Below are positions 55,689 through 64,000 of a stretch of DNA of 64,000 nt, one piece after another; position 1 is the first letter of the stretch; every line of letters begins with the position of its first letter. The position numbers and the translations under genes were made by a program. This DNA is from Brevipalpus yothersi (Eukaryota; Arthropoda; Arachnida; Trombidiformes; Tenuipalpidae): contig QZCP01000368.1 in the NCBI GenBank assembly GCA_003956705.1, forward strand, positions 1 to 64,000. Reading direction: 5' to 3'. The notes below the pieces were generated by a model. It had not been told where the DNA came from, ran no database searches, and saw only the letters and a program-made list of their open reading frames with translations.

Positions 55689-57284
55689 CTATGTCTTCTG
55701 ACTCCTGCTGTGACTAACCAAAGCGAGCTCCTCATGGACTTTGCTATCCTCCAAGGTTCTGGAACGATCACCTCTGTTCTTGGTCCACCGAAAAAATACA
55801 TTCTGTGGAGGATTTAAGCGAAGAATTTGGTGCCTGAATAGAATTCTCCTTGCTAGAGCTATCAGATTTATGCTAATGATCACCACCAAGATGAATAATG
55901 AGATGATGAATTCCTTGAAATAAGAGTATTCTTTCACTTTTGTTCGAGAAAGCTTGTCATCAAGTGATGGATATTCACTTTTGTTGACAGCAACATCCAC
56001 ACTCACTAGTCTTGGCTCTGTAGATGCAGTAGAGGGTTCAGTCGCAGAGATTGGAGAAGTTATAGCTAATGTTGATCGATCTTGATCCAAATTATCTCCT
56101 TGAGCTTGATATAGAATGCTTTTCATCTCTTGACTGGAATTTATAGAGCATGGGAAAGTCTGCTCATCTAAGATCACACTGAGGTCTTTATCATGCTCCT
56201 TGAGGCTGCAGGGTGGTAAAGAAAGTTTACTCTGGTCAGAAGCATTCTGGCCTTCTTTATGATTGAACAATTGTTTGGATCTGAATTTAGTAAAGTTATC
56301 TCCCTGGATCTGATACAAAATGTTTTCCAGCTCATCACTAGAATTCATGAAACATGGGAAAGTAAGTTGACCCAGACCTGAGCCAAGATTTCCATCATTA
56401 TTCTCGGAGCCACAAGGTGGAAGCAAAGTTTTGTTCTGGATAAAAGAATCTTGATTACACTCTTGATTGGTAGTTGTGGTCAATGCTTGAGCAGAGGAAG
56501 GACTGTATGGTTCCTGAAATTTTTCGCATGGAGATAGTGGTGAATTTTTGATGGAAATTTCAGGATTAGTATAGGCACTCCAATTCATTGGCTTAAAAAT
56601 TCTGCCCCCTTTACTGAATGACTCTTCTAAGCGAGCAATGAACTTTATCTTAATTCGAAAATCGAAGTAAGTTGGAATTCGATACTTGAAAACACCCAAA
56701 GCTGAATCTGAGTTTTGGCCTGTGAATGGTGTATAAGTGTGATTGGACAAAATGCAGAAATCAGGGAATATCTCTTGATATCTCGGTGAATAGCAACACT
56801 GGTAAGCCTCTCCCTGGTTTCTTGGTGAGAGATAGTAATTGACATGGATTTGCAGCTCTTTATCATAACTGCCCGGTCCAGCTTCTTTGACAACTTCGAT
56901 GAAATCAGCTTGATTTGGTGAGCATATAAGCTGACAGAATACTTCTTTGAGATGGGCCCAACATGAAGTGTGAGTGAAAAAATCTTGATTAAATTTCAAA
57001 AACAAATATAAACGAGTCATTGCCATTGGGCCACAACACAGAGACACATTCTTTCCACCGACTTTTGGGTTGAAAAGAGAGGGACACATGCTTCGTAAAA
57101 CTTGTGTATCACTATTACCTAGTCTTTCAGGCGGTAAACTTTGTTTACATTCCAAAGAATGCCTATTACATTCAACGTTTAGTACGCATCTCCTATCATC
57201 TTCATAATCTATTCCACCAGAGCTTTTTGCATAGACAAATGTTAGGGCCAAGAAGAATTCACTATAAAGTATATTCATAATCAC
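55689..57284 (-). CDS. NPC1 N-domain membrane protein 16, long linker form
   Basis: A single-exon frame of 531 residues, the longest member. Signal peptide, then RRCVLNVEC, CPSLF, LCCGPMAM, VFCQLICSPNQADF. The C31-C42 pair is kept. The C97, C184 and most C-terminal cluster cysteines (C227, C238, C240, C243, C247) have no counterparts, so three disulfides are lost. Gln79 is Ala. About 200 residues of linker follow, with two related blocks of roughly 65 residues, each with PPC, TFPC, NSS and ILYQxQGDN. Next come a membrane helix near residue 460 and a tail with FRWTK. The linker is serine- and asparagine-rich and probably glycosylated. Confidence 0.8.
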   Translation of the reverse strand: MIMNILYSEFFLALTFVYAKSSGGIDYEDDRRCVLNVECNRHSLECKQSLPPERLGNSDTQVLRSMCPSLFNPKVGGKNVSLCCGPMAMTRLYLFLKFNQDFFTHTSCWAHLKEVFCQLICSPNQADFIEVVKEAGPGSYDKELQIHVNYYLSPRNQGEAYQCCYSPRYQEIFPDFCILSNHTYTPFTGQNSDSALGVFKYRIPTYFDFRIKIKFIARLEESFSKGGRIFKPMNWSAYTNPEISIKNSPLSPCEKFQEPYSPSSAQALTTTTNQECNQDSFIQNKTLLPPCGSENNDGNLGSGLGQLTFPCFMNSSDELENILYQIQGDNFTKFRSKQLFNHKEGQNASDQSKLSLPPCSLKEHDKDLSVILDEQTFPCSINSSQEMKSILYQAQGDNLDQDRSTLAITSPISATEPSTASTEPRLVSVDVAVNKSEYPSLDDKLSRTKVKEYSYFKEFIISLFILVVIISINLIALARRILFRHQILRLNPPQNVFFRWTKNRGDRSRTLEDSKVHEELALVSHSRSQKT

Positions 57285-59450
57285 AGCTGAAGAGTTGCAA
57301 CACAGGGAAGATTATTCATTTGTATTCATAGAAAAACAATATGTTTGCATCGGGGACAGAACATATCCAATGACTCAATAAAGAAGGCTTCACTAGCTGA
57401 AGCCATTTCATAAAAAAATGAAATAGATTAAAAAAGACATCTCGGCTGATTTGCTTGACTCAGTCACTGCAATGAGGTATGAACAACCGGAGATGGAATT
57501 ACTTTATCTTATTTTAAATGAGTTGTGATTTTGATCAGTTCAATTGTGGTGAAAATAGAACTCATATCACCTCTTATCATCAAAATACAGTTGCTCTCTA
57601 GATTTTTTCTCACAGTGTGAGATGTGATGAGGGCTAGACTACATAATAAGATGCAGAGATAATTCGATTGGTTATTATAAACTATTGAACGAAGGCCTCG
57701 AGCATCTGGAAGGAATTTTTTGTGCTGATCAAAACAATCAAGAACGAAATCCATCTAGAGACGATGCCATTAAGAATTTGCCAACAGAATTTATAGGTTT
57801 AGATTCATTCCGAACTCTAACCAAAGCCGAAACAAATATAATTGATAGCACACCAGGAGAACCCAGAACAGCAACTACCATGTTCATGATGACTAGTTCT
57901 CTGAGGGAAAAATAAAAAAATTGATCAAATAGATTTCATTACTGTTCACCACAGCTCATCGATACACACCCTGCAGCCACACTGTTGCTATGAATTCCAT
58001 TCCATGCATATACTCATTGGAACTATTTCATGAATGACATTGTATAATATGATGTAATTGGTTACCATATTCTTGGTAAAGTAGAGAGGAGACCAACAGC
58101 CGATGCTCGAATAAATCATGAATTAACCCCATCGTTTCCAAAAATGCTATTACTGTCATACTTTTCATCCTGAGATTGAACTGTAAACACAGCAATGATT
58201 CATATAAATATGTGAGAAAATTATTTTTCTCCTCATTGAATTAGAGAGAAATGTTTATCCATCATCGCTTATCAGTCACCTAGAAAATAATATCTTGGTG
58301 GTAGAATGATTATCCATTTGTATCGAAGACGACTGCTGAGCTTCAAAAGGGTGATTTACTTATTAGTCCCTAGTCGATCGGGAGGCATAACTGTTCCTCT
58401 TTCTCTCTCTATCCATCTAACTGCACGATAAGTTATATCGTGCAGTCATGCCACTTATAGATTTTTTTTGCTACGAACTTTGCTATACCTTGTTAGATTC
58501 TCTGCTCTAATTCTCATAATTTGAGCTGCTGAATCAATTTTCATAGTGTTTGGGACCTCTAATGACTGAAACTTTGATCGAATCAAGATAATTAGAGTAA
58601 TCAGAGTAAATGATTCTTGGTTGTTTTAGTGAAGTATTAAAAAACAAATCACAGACATAGCAGATCCAGAAATCGTTCGGGTCTCTATGTGTTCTAGATC
58701 ATAACAAGTGCCATATAATTGGAACCATTTTCACCTAATCGAGTTTAGTTTCGTCAAACATGATGAAACTGGTCAAATAAAAGATATTGTGATTCGAAAT
58801 GAGGGCTCTTCCATTATTTAATGCTATCTGATTCTTAAAATGTCACTCTTTATTGCCTCAATGGTACTTCATCTACATGGTACTGTATTTCAAATGTGGT
58901 ATTAGGACTGTTTTGATCATTTTTTTCCATTCAATTTTTGCTTTAATCCAGATTGATCAGTAGTGACAAGGTTAAGTTAATTGAATTGGGTTTCTCTCAT
59001 CCTTCCACTGAGGAGTAAGTTTTCCCCTAAGTCAACGAAATATTTCTATGAGGCAACATCTCTCTCATTCCAATGATGATCATGGGAATGAAAATATGGC
59101 CATTGGTAGGCAATAGAGCAGGTATCACATTGTCCAAATTTTTTTGTTTTCTGCTTGATCTTTGAAAACATCGATCAACAACTCGAAAGTAATCATCACT
59201 TTGTCGAGATCGATAGTGTGAGCTATCTCGTAAGATTCAATGAAAAACTTTCAACAAAATATCATGAATAATCAATGAGATGCTTCACAGATTGATCAAT
59301 ATTTTTCTATGATTCCGTTTCGAATATGAATTGGAGAAGTGAATTGGAGTTGGAGGAGTGAATGCTCCAGTTTTGCGGTGTTATTATGCTGGTGTGCATG
59401 AAAGAAGATTTTTCTTTGTTTCTATAATATCACTGAAAAACTGAATTCAA
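57285..59450. other. Intergenic, about 2.2 kb, with possible relics
   Basis: On the minus strand about 57690-57910 can be read as a membrane-helix-like segment with a basic tail, weakly like the end of gene 16; it is not supported as a gene. From about 58260 to 59450 the sequence has diverged counterparts at 61560-63010, so it is the upstream half of a tandem unit that carries IR-like gene F. A CT-rich tract lies near 58400-58415. Confidence 0.45.
59212..59227 (+). promoter_or_regulatory. Conserved palindromic element upstream of IR-like gene F
   Basis: GATAGTGTGAGCTATC, 224 bases before the ATG of gene F, identical to the element upstream of gene E. Function is inferred from conservation. 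Confidence 0.45.
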
Positions 59451-61160
59451 ATGAATTCGTTCTGCAATATAACCTATGCTGTAGCTTCGGTGAGTAGGTG
59501 ATCAGAAGAAATATGCTCAAACAAATCTCACTTGTTAGTGCTGAAGTTGGAATGATCAAATAGTATAAACTAAGATTTTCAGGTTCCCCCTTGGCTCATA
59601 TTTGAAGTCGATGATGATAAGGTTACATCAAACTTGCTAACCTTCCGGATGCTTCTCCAATGGCTCGATGGTGCTTCTGGGTAAGAATTTCAGTGGGCTT
59701 CACTACTCTGTAGTTGTAGACTGATATAATTTTTGATTGATGAATAGATCAATAAAGTTGCTCCCAATTGATGTTGAAAATGTGGCCAATCTAGATGCGG
59801 GAAAGCTCTTCCCTGAAAACGTGAGTCTTTTGAGTGATTATCTTCCGATCAGATAAAGGAATGATTGATTTTGGGAATCCCTACAAATAAATACTCATAG
59901 AATTTCAGAATACTTCCATTCCAAGACTTCCGTTTTTTCGAATATGTATCCTCTACCCATCTGTTTCAGAGTGAATCTTAGCTAAAATGACATTGAAGAT
60001 CATTTTTCTGTCCTCAGAAAGCGGAATTTATACCACTCTTTGTACCAATCTCATCAATCCAACCGATTGGACATTTAACCCCAGTTATGTCTGATCAGAA
60101 AATTGCCATGATGTCTCTTGCCCCCGAAGCTAAAATAAAACCAAGAGATGTTCTCAATCTTCTTAGTTGGGATTTGTGGATCTTTGGTGGGCTCATCGTG
60201 TTAACAGCTCTATTGGTGATGAGAATTCTGATATCAGGCACAACTCGCAATAGTATTTGGAGAATACTCAAAGCTACAGTTTGGTCAACAATCAATTTAA
60301 TATTGTTGCAAAACTTTTCGCCGAGAATGGTGGGAAAATCAAAAATACTAATGGCTGGAGTAGCTTCATTCATATTCTTACTCATAACAATGCTCAATTG
60401 TACAATGAGCACAGATCTCGTGATTGGTGAAAAGCCTTTCACACTCGATAAACTTGAAGATGTCCTGGATCCTCGTGCATCAAAATTCATGCCTGCTTGG
60501 CGAAAGTTTGGTGGAGTTCATGAACTATTTTCCAAAAGCAATTCACCAATCAAGCGGAAAATTTGGCAAAAAGCTCAAAGAATAGGCCTGGATAAGTGTC
60601 TAACCGACACCAAGTTAGACACTCTCGTAAGCCTCAGTGAAAAATATTCAGATACTCCTGTGGTTGGCTTTGATTTCGAGGGTCTCTTCGATTTTTTAAG
60701 GGTACACTCTTGTGGCCAGTTCATGCCAATTCAGGATAAAAAAGTCCATATTGGAAGCGAATCAATTGGCCATGAGCTGCTAGGTCTCCCATATCACTTG
60801 AAAAATGATAGTTGCAGAGATCAAAAGAAGTCAGGAATCGAGGCATGGTAAGTTAAAAGCGTTCTCAATGATTTGAACTAATTGGCAAACTCTCAAACTT
60901 TCCACAGGTCTACAGCAGCGTTTGAAGCAAATGTTCTCAATCATGCATTCTACAAATCGCATATCTCAGTGACTTTCACAGTCACTGATAGTTTATACAA
61001 AAATTGGAGATGCCTCTTCGACAAAGATCCCTTTGATCAAGAAAAATGGCTCCAAATCGGGACGTTAAATATGAACAATCTCTTTGCATTTCTCTTCTGT
61101 GGAATACTCTTTTCTCTTTTCATTTTACTGAGTGAAATTGTTTGGTTTAGTCTGACCTAA
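59451..61160 (+). CDS. IR-like receptor F (family 2), five exons
   Basis: Exons 59451-59489, 59583-59680, 59748-59820, 60018-60847 and 60908-61160 join in frame to about 430 residues, with the same exon lengths and phases as gene E. The parts are: S1 spread over the first three exons and the start of the fourth (PPWLIFEVDDDKV, IKLLPIDVENVANL, PISSIQPIGHLTPV), helix 1 (LWIFGGLIVLTALL), a pore-like segment, helix 2 (ASFIFLLITMLNC), S2 (PFTLDKLEDVLD) and a final helix (NLFAFLFCGILFSLFILL). It is a predicted divergent ionotropic receptor. There is no visible signal peptide, so a further 5' exon is possible. Confidence 0.73.
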
Positions 61161-63010
61161 TTGGTCATTAGAAAAAGTTAGCCATCGTAAAGTTATGGAG
61201 AATTAATGATAATGTTCTCCAATCTTCAGTGAGAATTAGAAAGTAATTAAATCATCGGCTTAGAAAACCTGTGGACAACTAAACTCTTTTGAGAACTATT
61301 CAACCCAGCTTTTATGGTCGAATTGTTGTTGCATAAATTTCAGTTAAAAGAGGGGAAGATTCTTTGTCAGATTCAAGAAGGTAATCCAAATCCATTTAAG
61401 TCATCGGCACCATTATTCAATGAAACATTGGAGACTGCAGCCTCGATCGCACCCAATCAGACCACCAATTTCTACAATTACCTTCGATCTCCTGGCTGAT
61501 GAGAAGAAAAGATAATCTTCCAAATTATCTGCCAGAAATCTCGACTCATGTGTCATAAATCCTGTAAATTGGAATATAGATTTGGATGATCACATCTTGG
61601 TCAAATGATTGTTAATCAAATATGACTCCTAAGCTTCGAAAGAGTGATTTGATCCATTTCAAAGATAATCGCAAAGCATCGATGTTGATCTCTATCTATC
61701 TCTATCTTTCTTTCTTTTTCTATCCATCTGTCTAGCTTACCAGTATTGCCCCTCCACTTCTTATGAATCTTTTTCTCCAGGAAATGGCATATTTTTCACT
61801 TTACTGTATGTTGTGTGATTCTCTGTTTTAATTCTCCTAATTTGAGCTGATGAATGAATGTCTATCGCAACACTGAGTCTCATATAACTGGAACCTAATT
61901 TTGACCTATTCAAAATAAGGGAACTAAAATGATCAGGATACATTGAATGATACTTTGTACAGCTCTTTACCTTAAAAATAGCATCAAACTAGAAACAAAT
62001 CTTCTCCTGGAACAGTATCAAAAACTAGAACACCGACACAACACATCTCTAGACCCTCTCGTCCTTTAGGACCTCGGCCAGATTATTATAACGGCCATTG
62101 AATTATAATCATATTTCAACCATTCAAATTCGATTTCCTCCATTGAATATATCATGGTCAAATGAATGCAAAAGATAAATGCTATGGATCATCTCCAGCA
62201 TACGAGATACATATTATTAGCTCAGATAACTCTCTTGAAATTCAATAATAATGAAAGTCAGAGATCATTATACGAGGAAGGTTTCCATGTTAGAATGATT
62301 TGAGAACCAGGATTATTTATGCATTTTCGCTTCCCTTTTACCGGAAAAATTCAAAAATTTGTTCTGAATAGAACATCGCTTCTGAGCCAATTTAGGGATT
62401 GAGAGAAATGTCCTATTAAATCGCATTCAACAGTGAGGCTGAGATGAATTTATTGCTCTAGTCTATAGTCTCATTATACTGAGATGCTCTCCTGCTTTCT
62501 GAGTCTTCGAATGTCTATCCTAGCAACCTCAACAGTGATTCATCTCAAAGAATTCGTGAAAAAAATTCCCAATAAGTTATTCCAAAGGCCAGATAAAGAT
62601 ATCACCATGAAGTGACATCTCTTTCATTCCCATGATGATCATCACTATTATGCATATTGGCCATTAGTGAACGCTAAAACAGATGTTACATTCTCGAATC
62701 TTTTTTTTCTACTCGACTATTCAGAACATTGATCAACATTTAAAAACTTATCATTCTATCATAAATTGATAGTGTGAGCTATCGTGCGACGATTAAATGA
62801 ATGAATTCCTGAAGAATATCATGAAAAATCAATAAGAAATTTCACGAATTTTTCAATATTTCTTGATGTTCACATTATGTTAGGAATATGAATGGAGAAG
62901 AAGTGTCGGCGAAAGCCACAAAGCCTAGAGTTGCGATGCTACCGATGTTCATGATATTTATGCTCCTGAATTTTCTGTTTCTACAATACCAACTAAGAAG
63001 CTGAATTCCT
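61161..63010. other. Intergenic between IR-like F and copy H
   Basis: A 61-residue plus-strand frame at 61314-61499 (QIQEGNPNPFKS) faintly resembles the linker repeat of gene 16 but is unsupported as a gene. From about 61560 the region is a diverged duplicate of 58260-59450. The palindrome conserved upstream of E and F is at 62768-62783. Confidence 0.45.
62768..62783 (+). promoter_or_regulatory. Conserved palindromic element upstream of copy H
   Basis: The same 16-mer as upstream of genes E and F, 228 bases before the start codon of the decayed copy H. Confidence 0.4.
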
Positions 63011-63200
63011 ATGAATTTCTTTTATAGCATAAGCTATGCTTTTGGTTTGGTTGGTAACAAATCTTACAAGTTTGTCTTAAGGTTGCATTAATTAGATAGC
63101 ATGAACTGCTCACCTTAATGTTTTCAGGCTTGACCTTTGCTCATATTTGATATCGATTTTGAAAATGCTTCTAAAATGGCTCGATGGATCCTCTAGGTGG
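63011..63200 (+). pseudogene. IR-like fragment H (family 2), first two exons
   Basis: The first exon is recognisable at 63011-63049 (MNFFYSISYAFGL), but its donor site is degraded to GTTGGT. The second exon, 63129-63198, begins with a stop-containing version of the PPLLIF segment and carries an internal deletion. Immediately afterwards the upstream sequence of the next copy begins. It is a dead, partly deleted member of the tandem. Confidence 0.7.
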
Positions 63201-63550
63201 GATGCTCATTGGTGAACGCTAGAACAGGTGTTACATTCTTCCAATTTTTTTGTTTTTTGCTTAGCTGTCGAAAATATCGATCAACAACTCGAAAGTAATC
63301 ATCACCCTGCCATGAACTGATCGAGTGAAGATTTAATGGATGGATTCTCACAAAGTATCATGAAAAATTGAAAAAAAGCTTCACAGATTCATCAATATTC
63401 CTTCATGATTGCAGTACGAATATGATTGGAGAAAGAGAGCCAGAGTAAGCCTCAGAGCCTAGACTTGTGATGCTACCTACCAATGTTCATGATGTCGATG
63501 TTCATGTATTCCCTCCATTTCCAAAATACTACTAGAAAAGCTGAATCCAA

Positions 63551-63920
63551 ATGAATTGGTTTTGCAACTTAAGCTATGCCATAGCTTCGGTGAGCTTCGA
63601 TGAATCTTACTTGTTATTCCTGAAGCTAGATCAATTAAATGGTTTTCACTGTTTCTGTTTTTACACTAATATTTTCAGGCACCACCTTTGCTCATATTCA
63701 ATTTTGAAGATGATAAAGTGACAGCAAACTTAAAAACCATCCAAATGCTTCTCAAATGGCTCGATGCATCTTCTAGGTAAGACGATGGGAAGAATTTCAG
63801 TCAGTTTTACTAGTTAAACACTAATCTAATTTTTGACCGATGATAAGATCAATCAGATTGGTTCCAATTGATGTCGGGAATGTAGCCAATCTCCATACAA
63901 GAAGGGTTTTCTCTGAAAAC
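63551..63920 (+). CDS. IR-like receptor G (family 2), 5' part, runs off the window
   Basis: Exons 63551-63589, 63679-63776 and 63848-63920 have the same lengths (39, 98, 73) and phases as the first three exons of genes E and F, with intact splice sites. They encode the first part of lobe S1 (APPLLIFNFEDDKV, IRLVPIDVGNVANL). Exon 4 would begin beyond position 64000, so intactness cannot be judged. The start ATG matches that of F. The conserved upstream palindrome is not recognisable here, although other upstream sequence is shared. Confidence 0.68.
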
Positions 63921-64000
63921 GTGAGTTCATTTGTCTGACTCCCATGAATCAGACAGACCAGTTGACATACATTCACATCCATGGACCACAATTTTCACTC

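Noticed and set aside
13442..57284. Full-length NPC1 gene split among several frames
   Set aside because: Each copy has its own signal peptide and ends after one helix, and no sterol-sensing or patched-like segment appears anywhere in the window.
1..64000. CRISPR arrays, bacterial operons, tRNA or rRNA genes
   Set aside because: No spaced direct repeats, cloverleaf or rRNA signature was recognised; introns and gene families show a eukaryotic genome.

Overview
The window is eukaryotic, AT-rich and compact. Introns are short (about 50-180 bases, GT-AG), GA/CT microsatellites are common, and multigene families sit in tandem with many decaying copies. The gene content (clustered gustatory receptors with a phase-0 intron before the last membrane segment, divergent ionotropic-receptor-like genes, a DNase II, an S1 protease, a Tc1/mariner transposon) fits an arthropod. 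A spider-mite-like acariform mite (Tetranychus type) is the best guess; this is an inference from style and family content, not proven by a marker gene. Two assembly gaps are present (25169-25541 and 53962-54526), plus a single N at 52527.

The main feature is an array, from about 13.4 to 57.3 kb, of genes encoding only the N-terminal sterol-binding domain of Niemann-Pick C1 (NPC1_N), each followed by one membrane segment and a short cytosolic tail. Twelve copies have long open frames and five are broken or partial. None carries the sterol-sensing, patched-like or later membrane segments of full NPC1. The coding parts have no introns, while the LRR, GR, IR-like, protease and DNase genes around them do. 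The copies differ in which disulfides they keep and in the residue that contacts the sterol hydroxyl in human NPC1, so the family appears to be diversifying in ligand binding.

Layout: 0.4-4.5 kb, two divergently transcribed secreted leucine-rich-repeat genes; 5-13 kb, two gustatory receptor genes alternating with two IR-like pseudogenes; 13.4-24.7 kb, five NPC1_N-like genes and one decayed copy; 25-27 kb, gap, hexamer array and a third IR-like pseudogene; 27.4-36.2 kb, four NPC1_N-like genes made partly by a duplicated two-gene unit; 37-44 kb, two divergent NPC1_N-like copies on the plus strand, a chimeric fragment, and a five-exon IR-like gene of a second subfamily; 44.3-45.6 kb, an apparently intact IR-like gene; 46.9-49.8 kb, an S1 protease and a DNase II; 51-57.3 kb, two long NPC1_N-like genes, an apparently complete mariner-like transposon and a 5' fragment; 59.4-64 kb, a tandem of the second IR-like subfamily, the last copy running off the window.

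Working hypothesis (inference): NPC2 proteins are widely proposed as lipid or odorant carriers in chelicerates, and NPC2 passes sterol to the NPC1 N-terminal domain. A set of membrane-tethered NPC1 N-domains lying among chemoreceptor genes could therefore act as lipid or semiochemical docking proteins, or in dietary sterol uptake. The sequence alone does not decide between these.
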